A stretch of 64,000 bases of DNA from an uncultured Clostridium sp. (GTDB lineage Bacteria > Bacillota > Clostridia > Clostridiales > Clostridiaceae), in NCBI RefSeq assembly GCF_947039605.1, contig NZ_CAMQZG010000002.1, positions 62,001 to 126,000 of the forward strand, written 5' to 3'. This document shows, in pieces, positions 20,310 to 29,356 of the stretch (its first letter is position 1; each line of letters begins with the position of its first letter). The position numbers and the translations under genes were made by a program. A model generated the notes under the pieces. That model made no database searches and had not been told where the DNA came from. It saw nothing but the letters and a program-made list of their open reading frames with translations.

Positions 20310-21107
20310 ATGGGAGAATCTATAGTAATAACATCTGGAAAAGGTGGAGTTGGAAAAACAACTACAACGGCTAATATTGGTACGGCGTTGGCAGCTTTGG
20401 GAAAAAAAGTAGTAGTGATTGATGGTGATACAGGATTAAGGAATTTAGATGTTTTAATGGGTCTTGAGAATAGAATAGTTTATACAATTATGGATATTTT
20501 AGAAAATAAATGTAGAACAAAGCAAGCATTAATTAAAGATAAGAGGTTCCCAAATCTGTGTCTTTTACCAACAGCTCAAACAAGAGATAAGGATGATATA
20601 AGTGCAGATCAAATGTTAAGGCTTATAACAGAACTTAAAGAAGAGTTTGATTATGTTTTAATAGATTGTCCTGCTGGAATTGAACAAGGTTTTGAAAATG
20701 CAGTAATAGGGGCTGATAAAGCTGTTGTTATTGTAAATCCAGAAATAACTTCTGTAAGAGATGCAGATAGGGTTATTGGAAAACTTGATGCAAAAGGTCT
20801 TGAAGATCATAAAGTTATAATAAATAGATTGAATCCGGAAATGACACGAAGAGGTGATATGCTTGATATACCTGATATATTAGAGGTTTTATCAGTTGAA
20901 CTTCAAGGGGTTGTTCCAGATGATAAAGGTGTTACAGTATCAACAAATAAGGGTGAACCAATAGTTTTAAATAAAGATTCTTTAGCTGGAAAAGCATTTA
21001 CTAATATAGCAAGAAGAATTACAGGGGAAAAAGTTCCTTTCTTAGAATTGAAGGTTGAGCCAGAAGGTTTCTTTAGTTCATTAAAAAAATTATTTAAGAA
21101 GAAGTAA
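20310..21107 (+). CDS. minD: Septum site-determining ATPase MinD
   Basis: A 265-residue ParA/MinD-type ATPase. The upstream in-frame ATG at 20250 lies inside minC; the true start at 20310 follows GGAGG (20295-20299) and gives MGESIVITSGKGGVGKTT with the deviant Walker A. Switch motifs appear as VVIDGDTGLRNLD and YVLIDCPAGIEQG. The C-terminus FFSSLKKLFKKK is the amphipathic membrane-targeting helix. It recruits MinC to the membrane and is stripped by MinE. It is translated directly after minC and immediately before minE. Confidence 0.97.
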   Translation: MGESIVITSGKGGVGKTTTTANIGTALAALGKKVVVIDGDTGLRNLDVLMGLENRIVYTIMDILENKCRTKQALIKDKRFPNLCLLPTAQTRDKDDISADQMLRLITELKEEFDYVLIDCPAGIEQGFENAVIGADKAVVIVNPEITSVRDADRVIGKLDAKGLEDHKVIINRLNPEMTRRGDMLDIPDILEVLSVELQGVVPDDKGVTVSTNKGEPIVLNKDSLAGKAFTNIARRITGEKVPFLELKVEPEGFFSSLKKLFKKK

Positions 21108-21113
21108 GGGGGA

Positions 21114-21383
21114 ATGGCAGCTTTGTTTAAATTTTTTACTAGTAGGCCTTCACCAAAGCAGGTAGCAAAGGATAGGTTAAAACTTATACTGATACACGAT
21201 AGAGGTGAACTGTCACCAGAAACATTAGAAAAGATAAAGCACGAAATATTTGAGGTATTAGCAAAATATGTTGACATTAATGATAGTGATGTTGAAATAG
21301 CAGTTACTAAGTCAGAAGATATTGAGGGAACAACACCCTCTCTAATAGCTAATATTCCTATAAAAAACTTAAGAGGAAGATAG
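21114..21383 (+). CDS. minE: Cell division topological specificity factor MinE
   Basis: A protein of up to 89 residues. LFKFFTSRPSPKQVAKDRL is the membrane-binding and MinD-binding N-terminal part, and HDRGELSPETLEKIKHEI leads into the dimerisation domain. Its presence means pole-to-pole Min oscillation is possible, unlike in Bacillus, which uses DivIVA. The start is uncertain: ATG 21114 sits only one or two bases after AGGGGG, whereas TTG at 21123 is about ten bases from it and would give MFKFFTSRPS, closer to typical MinE length. Family call is secure. Confidence 0.92.
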   Translation: MAALFKFFTSRPSPKQVAKDRLKLILIHDRGELSPETLEKIKHEIFEVLAKYVDINDSDVEIAVTKSEDIEGTTPSLIANIPIKNLRGR

Positions 21384-21413
21384 GATCACCTTTTAAAAAA
21401 AACTTGTAAAAAC

Positions 21414-21450
21414 TAAAGAATCAATGTATATTATCAAGTAGGATTCTTTA
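21414..21450 (+). other. Inverted repeat between minE and rodA
   Basis: TAAAGAATC (21414-21422) pairs with GATTCTTTA (21442-21450) across a 19-base loop. No T-run follows, so it could be a weak attenuator, an RNA stability element or chance. Confidence 0.35.
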
Positions 21451-21482
21451 AGAAGATAAAGACAAGGTTTGGAGGGTTATCT

Positions 21483-22607
21483 ATGTTTAGAAAATTAAAA
21501 CTAGATCCAAGATTATGGAGAGAGATGAATAAAACAGTCCTTTTCACTGCCCTATTAATAGCTTGCTTTGGAATATTCAACATTTACCTTGCTACATATA
21601 ATCAGTGGGGATTCGAATATGCATTAAAACAAGGAGTATTTTTTGGAATATCACTTATTGTTATGTATATTATACTTGTTTGGGATTACACAGTAATATA
21701 CGATTATGTTGAAATATTTTATTGGTTCTCTATATTCTTGTTATTTATAACAAGATTTATAGGAACAGTTGTTAATGGAGCTAGAGGATGGATTGAACTT
21801 GGACCTGTAAGTATTCAACCATCGGAAATAGCAAAAATTGCCATGATAATGATGATTGGTAAGCAGTTGCAAAAAACAGATGGGAATATAAATGGTTTGA
21901 AAAACTTTATAAGATCTACAATATACGCAGGTATACCAATGGCACTTATAATAGTTCAACCAGATATGGGTATGACCTTAGTTTGTTTCTTTATGGTTCT
22001 AGGAATCTACTTCTGCATGGGCTTAAACATGAAGGTAATACTTGGTGGTTTTGCAGTAATGGCAGTAACAGTAGCATTAGTATGGAACTCAGGTTTCATT
22101 AAACAGTATCAAAAATCAAGACTTGTAGGATTTATGCATCCCGAACGGGATGAGCTGGGAATTAATCTTCAGCTTAACCAATCTATGATTGGTATAGGTT
22201 CAGGAGGGTTCTTTGGAATTGGACCTGAAATGAATGTAAAAGGTGGAGGATATGCAGCAGAATTTGTTCCAGAGAGACAAACAGACTTCATATTTACTGT
22301 AATAGGTGAGCACTGGGGAACAATGGGAGCAATAGTACTGCTTGTATTATACTTCTTATTAATTTCAGGAATAATAGATACTGCAAGAAAATCAAAAGAT
22401 GTATTCGGACGGGTAATTTGTGTGGGAATAGCCTCCTATTTTATATTCGCTATATTACAAAATATAGGAATGACTATAGGGCTTATGCCTATAACCGGAA
22501 TTACCCTGCCAATGGTAAGTTATGGAGGAAGTTCGCTTCTTACAACACTTATGACCCTTGGTTTGGTTCTGAATATTAGTATGAGAAAAAATAGATTAAA
22601 TTTCTAG
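21483..22607 (+). CDS. rodA: SEDS-family peptidoglycan polymerase RodA
   Basis: A 374-residue polytopic membrane protein with about ten helices. SEDS landmarks include NGARGWIELGPVSIQPSEIAK, IIVQPDMGMTLVCF and the C-terminal PITGITLPMVSYGGSSL. RodA polymerises lipid II and pairs with a class B PBP; three such partners are encoded just upstream, and this is the only SEDS gene in the window. Its position with mre and min genes favours RodA over FtsW. GGAGGG precedes the ATG, and a strong terminator follows. Confidence 0.94.
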   Translation: MFRKLKLDPRLWREMNKTVLFTALLIACFGIFNIYLATYNQWGFEYALKQGVFFGISLIVMYIILVWDYTVIYDYVEIFYWFSIFLLFITRFIGTVVNGARGWIELGPVSIQPSEIAKIAMIMMIGKQLQKTDGNINGLKNFIRSTIYAGIPMALIIVQPDMGMTLVCFFMVLGIYFCMGLNMKVILGGFAVMAVTVALVWNSGFIKQYQKSRLVGFMHPERDELGINLQLNQSMIGIGSGGFFGIGPEMNVKGGGYAAEFVPERQTDFIFTVIGEHWGTMGAIVLLVLYFLLISGIIDTARKSKDVFGRVICVGIASYFIFAILQNIGMTIGLMPITGITLPMVSYGGSSLLTTLMTLGLVLNISMRKNRLNF

Positions 22608-22615
22608 AAGATAGA

Positions 22616-22648
22616 GGGATGTCCAATGTGGACATCCTTTTTTCTTTT
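22616..22648 (+). terminator. Terminator after rodA
   Basis: GGATGTCCA pairs with TGGACATCC around a three-base loop, then a T-rich run. Confidence 0.92.
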
Positions 22649-22765
22649 GCCTAGAGTTAAAGGTCATCACTTGTAGAGTATAGTTCTATTACTATAAATA
22701 TTTAAATATATATAATTAAAGAAAATATGTACGCAAATAAAAAAAGATAAACAGGTGATGGTTAA

Positions 22766-23575
22766 ATGGGTAAATATGATAAAGTATATGAGGATTATTA
22801 TAAAAAAATAAATTTAGGTAAAAATAACTTTGATGAAAATTCAGAGTTTAGTAATGAGGATGTTTATAATGAAAAAAAAGTTAGAAAAAAAAGAATTAAC
22901 CCAGTAGAAGAAATTATAAAAATTGCAGTTATTACAACTACAATTCCAGTATTATTTTTTGGAGGAATATTTATGTGTAAACAATTTTTAGGTGATGAGG
23001 GAAAGCAAATATACAATCACATAATAAAAGTTATTTCAACTGATGGGTACTATAAAGATAAGATTGTAGGAGTTATAGATAAAGACAAGGATAGTGAGGG
23101 TGAAGAATTAGTTCAAAATGAAATTGATGAAACATTAAAGATTAGAGATGCTAAAGCAGAAGAAATTGTTAGTGCACAACCGACTTCATTTGTTTTAGAT
23201 GATGAAAATGTAGAAAGAGTTAAAAGTGATAAAAGTTATAGTGAGTTTGTAACAGCATTAGATGGTATAGCTATAAAGGCTAAAAGTGAAGAAGGGTTAG
23301 TACTTTCTTGTAAATTTAAGATAATAGCAAGTTCAGAGTCTGGAATTATTGAGGAGGTAGGAGAAAATGCAGAAGGGTTCTTTTTAAAGATAGATCATGG
23401 GGCAGGTGTGAAAACTTTGTATTATAATTTACCAAAAATTAATTATGTAAAGAATCAAGCAATTAAAAAAGGTGATAAAATTGTAGAGGTAAAAGAAGCG
23501 CGAGATATTGTTTTTAAAATTGAAGAAAATAATAACTTTGTGACACCAAGGAAATATTTAGACTTTATTAAGTAG
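22766..23575 (+). CDS. spoIVFA: SpoIVFA-like membrane protein with degenerate M23 (LytM) domain
   Basis: A 269-residue protein with a charged N-terminal region, one membrane helix at about 52-72 and an extracytoplasmic part ending in an M23-like domain (about 180-265). That domain keeps the FLKIDHGAGVKTLYYNL strand pattern, but I see no HxH pair, so peptidase activity is unlikely. In Bacillus, SpoIVFA is such a protein and holds the intramembrane protease SpoIVFB inactive until the right stage of sporulation. The next gene, two bases away, encodes an M50 protease, and both sit between the min genes and rplU exactly as in Bacillus. The name is given on context plus architecture; sequence alone would only say degenerate LytM protein. 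Confidence 0.75.
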   Translation: MGKYDKVYEDYYKKINLGKNNFDENSEFSNEDVYNEKKVRKKRINPVEEIIKIAVITTTIPVLFFGGIFMCKQFLGDEGKQIYNHIIKVISTDGYYKDKIVGVIDKDKDSEGEELVQNEIDETLKIRDAKAEEIVSAQPTSFVLDDENVERVKSDKSYSEFVTALDGIAIKAKSEEGLVLSCKFKIIASSESGIIEEVGENAEGFFLKIDHGAGVKTLYYNLPKINYVKNQAIKKGDKIVEVKEARDIVFKIEENNNFVTPRKYLDFIK

Positions 23576-23577
23576 AG

Positions 23578-24432
23578 GTGAGGGGTATAAAAATAAGTAA
23601 ATGGATTATACCACAATTTTTAGTGTTTTTCTTACTAGACTTAGAGGGGAAATTAATATTAACTTTTTTATGTATAATACTTCATGAGTTTTCGCATTAT
23701 CTTGTTGCAAAAAAACTTGGTAGTAGTATTGTGAATTTTAAGGTGCATCCTTTAGGGGCAACTCTTGAGATTGAAGATTATGAAGGATTAGAAATAAATG
23801 ATGAAATATTTATTTGTTTAGCAGGACCAATATTTAATATTTTGACAGCTATAATAGCTCTAATATTAGATTGTATATATCAATGTAATTTATTTAAGAA
23901 CATATATGAGGTTAATTTTGTTTTAGGTTTTATGAATCTTGTGCCAGCACATCCTTTAGATGGAGCAAAGATATTAAGGGCAGTACTAAGTAAATTCTAT
24001 ATGTACAAAACAGCTCATAAAATTGGACTAGCAGTAAGCCTTGTGATCTCAACTATAGTTGCAATTACAGGTGCACTTATGTTATTTGTAAATCTAGCGA
24101 GTATAAACTTATTTATAGTTGGAATTTTTATGATTTATACAAGCTATACTACAAAAGAAAGGACCATGTATATAGTTTTAGACCAGATAATAAGCAAAAC
24201 AAAAAGGTTTAAAGAAAAGAAAGTTATAGAGAATAAGGATATTTCTGTTTATTATAAAGAAGATTTACTTTCACTTTTAAGTATGGTTGAGAGGGATAAG
24301 TTTAATACTTTTTATATACTAAATGAGAAGATGGAATATCTTTATGAACTTCGGGAAAATGAGGTTGTTGAGATACTGAAATCTGAGGGGAATATAGGGT
24401 TAGAAGAGTACTATGACAAGGTTATGAAATAG
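23578..24432 (+). CDS. spoIVFB: SpoIVFB-like M50 intramembrane metalloprotease
   Basis: A 284-residue polytopic protein. H36-E37-F-S-H40 is the zinc-binding HExxH in the first core helices, and NLVPAHPLDGAKIL is the second metal motif (NPxDG-type Asp). A C-terminal cytosolic CBS-like region follows after about residue 195. SpoIVFB cleaves pro-sigma-K in the mother cell during sporulation. It is coupled to the preceding spoIVFA-like gene. The GTG at 23578 is only two bases after that stop codon and overlaps a purine-rich GAGGTGAGGGG, so the exact start is uncertain. Family assignment is secure; the specific substrate is inferred from synteny. Confidence 0.85.
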   Translation: MRGIKISKWIIPQFLVFFLLDLEGKLILTFLCIILHEFSHYLVAKKLGSSIVNFKVHPLGATLEIEDYEGLEINDEIFICLAGPIFNILTAIIALILDCIYQCNLFKNIYEVNFVLGFMNLVPAHPLDGAKILRAVLSKFYMYKTAHKIGLAVSLVISTIVAITGALMLFVNLASINLFIVGIFMIYTSYTTKERTMYIVLDQIISKTKRFKEKKVIENKDISVYYKEDLLSLLSMVERDKFNTFYILNEKMEYLYELRENEVVEILKSEGNIGLEEYYDKVMK

Positions 24433-24482
24433 CTTTTTAATTGGTAAAAATAAATTTTTGTGATACAATTAAATGAATTATA

Positions 24483-24517
24483 GAAGAAGTATATAAAGTA
24501 TGCTTCTTTTTTTCTTT
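24483..24517 (+). terminator. Terminator after spoIVFB
   Basis: AAGAAGTATA pairs with TATGCTTCTT around a five-base loop, followed by TTTTTTCTTTT. Confidence 0.85.
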
Positions 24518-24543
24518 TAAACTTAGTTTGCAGGAGGACATTA

Positions 24544-26397
24544 ATGGTTAGAATAACAGATGACATTTTATGTAAAGTGGAAAAACCATCAAGATATATA
24601 GGTGGAGAATTAAATGAAGTAATTAAAAATCCAGAGGATGTAGCTATGCGTTATGCATTCTGCTTCCCAGATGTTTACGAAGTTGGTATGTCACACCTTG
24701 GTTCAAGAATTTTATATCATACTTTAAATGAAAGAGAAGATACATATTGTGAGAGAGTATATGCTCCATGGCCAGATATGGAAATGAGAATGAGAAGGAA
24801 CAATATACCTCTTTATGCAATCGAGTCTAAGGATTCATTAGATAAGTTTAATTTCTTAGGTTTTACTCTTCAATATGAGATGAGTTATACAAATATACTT
24901 AACATGCTTGATATGGGTGGAATTCCAATAAGAGCTTCAAAGAGAAAGAATGATGATGCTATTATAATGGGTGGTGGCCCTTGTGCTTACAATCCAGAGC
25001 CAATTTATGATGTGTTTGATATTATTCAACTTGGTGAGGGTGAAGAGGCTATAAATGACCTGCTTGACCTTTATATGAGCATGAAAGATAACTTTAATAG
25101 AGAAGATTATTTAAGAAAGGCTTCACAAATACAAGGGATTTATGTTCCTTCACTTTATGAGGTTGATTATAATGAAGACGGAACAATTAAAGAATTCAAA
25201 CCTAAATATGATGATGTTCCAGCAAGAGTTAAAAAGAGAATAGTAACGGATTTAGATAAAGTACCATTTCCAGATAAGTTAGTAGTTCCATATAGTGAAA
25301 TAGTACATGATAGAGTAGTTTTAGAATTGTTTAGAGGGTGTACAAATGGTTGTAGATTCTGTCAGGCAGGAATGATTTATAGACCTGTTAGAGAGAAAAC
25401 AAGAGCTACACTAATAAAACAAGCTAGAACTATGCTTAAAGCTACGGGGTATAATGACATTTCACTTGTATCACTTAGTACATGTGATTATTCAGATATT
25501 CAAGCACTTGTAACAGAACTTATTGCAGAACATAGTGATACTAAAACAAGTATAGGATTGCCATCAATTAGGGTTGATGCTTTTTCTGTGGACCTTTTAA
25601 GAGAGATACAAAAAGTTAAGAAAACAGGTTTAACTTTTGCACCAGAAGCAGGTTCTCAAAGAATGAGAGATGTTATAAATAAGGGGTTAACAGAAGAAAA
25701 AATATTAGAAGCAGCTAGAAATGCGTTTGAGTATGGTTGGAGTACATTAAAACTTTATTTTATACTTGGAGTACCTTATGAAAATATTGAGGATGCAGAG
25801 GCTGTTGGGAAACTTACAGAGAAGATTGCAGCACAGTTCTATGGATTAGATAAGGAAAAGAGAAATAAAGGATTAAAAATTAATTTAAGTACATCTATAC
25901 TTATACCAAAACCTTTTACACCATTCCAATGGGCTCCTATGGAGAGAAAAGAAATGGTTATTGATAAGATTAAAGCTGTAAAAGGTGCTCTTAAAACTAA
26001 GGCTATAAAATATAATTATCATTCACAAACTACATCACTAATAGAAGCTATATTTGCTAGAGGTGATAGAAGAATCTGTGATGTTTTATTTAGAGCATAT
26101 GAAAAAGGTGCTAAATTTGATGGATGGAGTGAATTCTTTAGTTATAAATTATGGATAGAAGTTATAGAAGAACTTGGAATAGATATTGATTTTTATGTAT
26201 TTAGAGATAGAACATATGAAGAGATATTACCTTGGGACTTTATAGATATTGGAGTTAATAGAAGTTATTTAATTAAAGAGAATGAAAAAGCTAAGACAGC
26301 AAGCTTAACAAAGAATTGTAGAGAAGGCTGTACTGGCTGTGGAATAAATGTAAACTTTAAAGAAGGGAAGTGTTTCGAGGGTGCGATACTTAATTAA
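24544..26397 (+). CDS. Radical SAM protein with B12-binding-like N-terminus (TIGR03960 type)
   Basis: A 617-residue protein. The N-terminal 200 residues resemble a cobalamin-binding-type Rossmann domain (FPDVYEVGMSHLG, MGGGPCAYNPEP, LGEGEEAI). The radical SAM core follows with C266-x3-C270-x2-C273 in RGCTNGCRFCQAG, which binds the 4Fe-4S cluster and S-adenosylmethionine. A C-terminal extension ends with a second Cys cluster (NCREGCTGCG). This family is regularly followed by the DUF2344 gene, as here with a 17-base overlap, and lies beside rng and rplU in clostridia. The reaction is not established; linkage suggests RNA or ribosome modification, but that is inference. Confidence 0.88.
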   Translation: MVRITDDILCKVEKPSRYIGGELNEVIKNPEDVAMRYAFCFPDVYEVGMSHLGSRILYHTLNEREDTYCERVYAPWPDMEMRMRRNNIPLYAIESKDSLDKFNFLGFTLQYEMSYTNILNMLDMGGIPIRASKRKNDDAIIMGGGPCAYNPEPIYDVFDIIQLGEGEEAINDLLDLYMSMKDNFNREDYLRKASQIQGIYVPSLYEVDYNEDGTIKEFKPKYDDVPARVKKRIVTDLDKVPFPDKLVVPYSEIVHDRVVLELFRGCTNGCRFCQAGMIYRPVREKTRATLIKQARTMLKATGYNDISLVSLSTCDYSDIQALVTELIAEHSDTKTSIGLPSIRVDAFSVDLLREIQKVKKTGLTFAPEAGSQRMRDVINKGLTEEKILEAARNAFEYGWSTLKLYFILGVPYENIEDAEAVGKLTEKIAAQFYGLDKEKRNKGLKINLSTSILIPKPFTPFQWAPMERKEMVIDKIKAVKGALKTKAIKYNYHSQTTSLIEAIFARGDRRICDVLFRAYEKGAKFDGWSEFFSYKLWIEVIEELGIDIDFYVFRDRTYEEILPWDFIDIGVNRSYLIKENEKAKTASLTKNCREGCTGCGINVNFKEGKCFEGAILN

Positions 26398-27085
26398 ATT
26401 TACTAAAGGTGAAGGTTTAAAGTTTATCTCACACCTTGACTTACTTAGAACAGTTCAAAAGATAGGTAGAAGAGCAGAACTTCCTGTAGAATATTCAGAG
26501 GGATTTAACCCTCATATGGCATTTGTCATAGCATTACCACTTTCTGTTGGAGTTTATTCAGATGGTGATTATGCTGATTTATATCTTCATGAAGATTTAG
26601 AGTGTGATTATGTATTAGAGAAACTTAATGAGAATTCAGCAAGAGATATTAAGTTTTTAGAGGCATCTAAGAGTCCTGTTATAATGGATGTTAGAAGATT
26701 ACCTCCGGCAATGGCTCTTTTAGATGCAGCAACTTATATTACAAAAATAAGGTATGAAGATACAAAAGATATTGATGAAGATATGAGATTATTAGATGAG
26801 ATGCTAGAGTATAATACTATGAAAAAGACAAAAAGAAGTGAGAAACTTACAGATATAAAACCATTTATAAAAGAATTTTCATACAGAATAGAGGATAAAA
26901 CTTTAGTTATAGATACGCTTATCTGTTGTGGAAGTAGAGAAACACTTTCACCATCACTATTAGCTGATTTTGTAAGGAAGAATACAAGGAATGCAGTAGA
27001 AGATGCTTTTATTGATATAAAAAGAACAGAGATGCTTGGATATAAAGACGAGGTATTAGTACCTTTATATAAATATATAGAATAG
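26381..27085 (+). CDS. Radical-SAM-associated DUF2344 protein (TIGR03936 type)
   Basis: A 234-residue protein starting at GTG within the end of the preceding radical SAM gene; GAAGGGAAG about ten bases upstream serves as the binding site. RYLIKFTKGEGLKFISHLDL and YSEGFNPHMAF are the conserved opening blocks of the family, which resembles archaeal RNA-modification partners of radical SAM enzymes. In many bacteria the two are fused into one protein, which supports joint action. Function is unknown. Translational overlap implies fixed stoichiometry. Confidence 0.88.
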   Translation: MRYLIKFTKGEGLKFISHLDLLRTVQKIGRRAELPVEYSEGFNPHMAFVIALPLSVGVYSDGDYADLYLHEDLECDYVLEKLNENSARDIKFLEASKSPVIMDVRRLPPAMALLDAATYITKIRYEDTKDIDEDMRLLDEMLEYNTMKKTKRSEKLTDIKPFIKEFSYRIEDKTLVIDTLICCGSRETLSPSLLADFVRKNTRNAVEDAFIDIKRTEMLGYKDEVLVPLYKYIE

Positions 27086-27093
27086 AAGGCGAA

Positions 27094-28542
27094 ATGATGA
27101 GAGAAATATTTATAGAACGAAGAGAAAATATATTAAGAGTAGCTATAAAAGATAATAGAGAACTTACAGAGTGCTACATAGAAGAAGAAAGTAATGAACC
27201 TATAGCAGGTGAGTTATATAAAGGTAAAGTTAAAAGACTTGTGCCAAGTATTAATGCAGCGTTTATAGATATTGGGTATGAAAAAGATGCTTATATGTCT
27301 TTAGATAAAAAAATGTGTGATACTTTAAAAGTAGGAACAGAACTTGTAGTAGAAATTTTAAAAGAAGAGATTGGTAAAAAAGCAGCTAAAGTTACAAGTG
27401 CATATTCAATTGCTGGTAATTATTTAGTTATAGAAACTAAGCATAAGGCTTTAAGTGTATCTAGAAAGATAAAAAATAGAGGCTTTGAAAAAGAGATTAA
27501 ATCATTATTAGAAAAACCAGATGAAATTGGGTTAACTATAAGAACTAAGGCTGAAAAAGCTGGGATATATGAAATTCAAAAAGAGTTTAAAGAACTTTAT
27601 GAAGTTTATAAAACTGTAGTTCAAAAGTGCAAATATGAATTAAAGCAAGGAAAGCTTTATGATAATAATAGCCTTATGAATAGAATTGAAAAAGATTTTA
27701 TAACTGAGGAAACAACAAAAATAGTTTTGGATAATAAAGATGATTTTGAACTTATGAAAGCAACGTTTGGTGAGAGTGAAATTAAGTTAGAATTACATAA
27801 TGAAGTAATTACATTATTTGCATATCATGGAATTGAGAAGGCCATACTTAGTTTAAGAAATAATAAAGTTAATTTAAAATGTGGTGGAAATATAGTTATA
27901 GAAAAAACGGAAGCAATGTATACAATTGATATTAACTCAGCAAAGAATAATGGGTCAAATTCAAATGATAATACAATAGCTGATATAACTAATATAGAAG
28001 CTGCAAAAGAGATAGTAAAGCAAATAAAACTTAGAAATATTAGCGGAATAATTGTTATAGATTTTATAGAGAGTTACAATGATTTAGCTAAAGAAAAGGT
28101 TGTTAATATACTAAGAAAAGAGCTTGGAAAAGATAAACTAAAATCACAAGTATATGATTTTACAGAGTTAGGACTTGTTCAAATAGCTAGAGCTAGAAGA
28201 GGTAAAAGTATATATGATTTTATAGAGGAAGACTGTTATAGATGCAAAGGGCAAGGTATGGTATTAAAATTATCATATATATATCTTCTTTTAAAAAATG
28301 AGATTTTAAGATGGGATTTAGAAAATAATATCAAAGATTTCCATATAACTTTAAATAAAATATATGAAAAGGATGTTAGGGGCGATATCTTTAGATTCTT
28401 AAAGGAAATTAAAGCTTTAGACCTTAATATTTATCTTACTTTTGAAGAGTTTGAGGAGTTTTATAAAATTGAACCTTTAATATTTAAAAATCAAATTGAA
28501 AATGTTAAAGATTTCTTGGTAAAGAATATCGAAAAATATTAG
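27094..28542 (+). CDS. rng: Ribonuclease G/E family endoribonuclease
   Basis: A 482-residue endoribonuclease. An N-terminal S1 domain (about 35-115, GELYKGKVKRLVPSINAAFI) is followed by the RNase H-like and DNase I-like catalytic region with acidic residues in MYTIDINSAK and IVIDFIES. The zinc-link CYRCKGQG (C-x2-C) joins subunits. RNase G trims rRNA and mRNA 5' regions. It lies nine bases after the DUF2344 gene and just before the L21 leader, an order common in clostridia. Compared with E. coli RNase E it lacks the long C-terminal scaffold, hence G-type. Confidence 0.94.
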   Translation: MMREIFIERRENILRVAIKDNRELTECYIEEESNEPIAGELYKGKVKRLVPSINAAFIDIGYEKDAYMSLDKKMCDTLKVGTELVVEILKEEIGKKAAKVTSAYSIAGNYLVIETKHKALSVSRKIKNRGFEKEIKSLLEKPDEIGLTIRTKAEKAGIYEIQKEFKELYEVYKTVVQKCKYELKQGKLYDNNSLMNRIEKDFITEETTKIVLDNKDDFELMKATFGESEIKLELHNEVITLFAYHGIEKAILSLRNNKVNLKCGGNIVIEKTEAMYTIDINSAKNNGSNSNDNTIADITNIEAAKEIVKQIKLRNISGIIVIDFIESYNDLAKEKVVNILRKELGKDKLKSQVYDFTELGLVQIARARRGKSIYDFIEEDCYRCKGQGMVLKLSYIYLLLKNEILRWDLENNIKDFHITLNKIYEKDVRGDIFRFLKEIKALDLNIYLTFEEFEEFYKIEPLIFKNQIENVKDFLVKNIEKY

Positions 28543-28549
28543 AATTTGC

Positions 28550-28650
28550 TTTACAAGGGGTAGCAATTGTGATAGAATTTCTCTTGTAAACCGCTCACGA
28601 ATAGGTGCTAAAACAAGTTCGCTTGTTACCTTAAGTGGCGAGACCGTTAT
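28550..28650 (+). ncRNA. Ribosomal protein L21 leader (autoregulatory mRNA leader)
   Basis: The 122-base gap before rplU is richer in structure and GC than its surroundings and contains paired segments such as TTTACAAG / CTTGTAAA and AACAAG / CTTGTT, with conserved-looking CGCTCACGAATAGGTGCT and GGCGAGACCG parts. This is the location and general form of the Firmicutes L21 leader, thought to bind L21 and repress the rplU-prp-rpmA operon. I assign it on position and appearance, not on a covariance search. Confidence 0.75.
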
Positions 28651-28664
28651 GAGGAGGTGTTATT

Positions 28665-28976
28665 ATGTACGCAGTAATTACTACAGGTGGAAAGCAATAC
28701 AGAGTTCAAGAGGGAGACGTATTATTCGTTGAAAAACTTGAGGCTGAAGTAGAAACAACAGTTGAATTAACTGAGGTTCTTGCAGTTGCTAAAGATGGTG
28801 AGATCAAAGTTGGTACACCAGTTGTTGAGGGCGCTAAAGTTGTGGCTAAAGTATTAGCTCAAGGAAAAGCGAAAAAAGTAGTGGTATTCAAATTCAAGCC
28901 TAAAAAGGACTATAGAAGAAAGAATGGACACAGACAACCTTACACAAAATTAGTTATTGAAAAGATCGAAGCTTAA
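28665..28976 (+). CDS. rplU: 50S ribosomal protein L21
   Basis: A 103-residue ribosomal protein with the standard opening [18 protein letters not shown], the central [20 protein letters not shown], and the basic [18 protein letters not shown] rRNA-binding loop. GAGGAGGTG precedes the ATG. It heads the rplU-prp-rpmA operon behind the L21 leader. Confidence 0.99.
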   Translation: MYAVITTGGKQYRVQEGDVLFVEKLEAEVETTVELTEVLAVAKDGEIKVGTPVVEGAKVVAKVLAQGKAKKVVVFKFKPKKDYRRKNGHRQPYTKLVIEKIEA

Positions 28977-28980
28977 TTTT

Positions 28981-29352
28981 ATGATTAAGATTAGAATTGA
29001 AGAAAAAAGAAATAACATAATTTCTTTCACTATAAAAAATCATGCTCTTGTTGAAAGAGATATGATTTTGGCTGGAGAGGCTTATGACATGGTATGCAAT
29101 TCTGTATCTGTGTTATCTCAAAGCGCCATCATTGGTTTAGATGAGGTGTTAAAGCTAAATGTAAACTATGAAGTTAGTGATGGTTATTTAAAGGTTGATT
29201 TAAATGGATTCAGTGATGATGAAGTAAATCAAGCTCAAGTGTTGTTAAAGACATTTGAAAAGAGCTTAGAGAGTGTAATTCTAAGCATTGAGCAAAGTTT
29301 TGGATATAAGAAACGTTGTGAATATATAGATTATAAAAAAGAGGAGGTGTAA
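28981..29352 (+). CDS. prp: Ribosomal-processing cysteine protease Prp
   Basis: A 123-residue protease encoded between rplU and rpmA. The start at 28981 (four bases after rplU stops) is preferred over an upstream in-frame codon inside rplU. H21 in the IKNHALVE block and C39 in [15 protein letters not shown] are the likely catalytic pair; Prp cleaves the N-terminal extension of L27, which is present in the next gene. The His-Cys spacing here is 18 residues, whereas family members such as that of Staphylococcus aureus (H22, C34) have 12, and GHA is changed to NHA, so the active-site loop is longer than usual. Context makes the call firm. Confidence 0.92.
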   Translation: MIKIRIEEKRNNIISFTIKNHALVERDMILAGEAYDMVCNSVSVLSQSAIIGLDEVLKLNVNYEVSDGYLKVDLNGFSDDEVNQAQVLLKTFEKSLESVILSIEQSFGYKKRCEYIDYKKEEV

Positions 29353-29356
29353 TATA

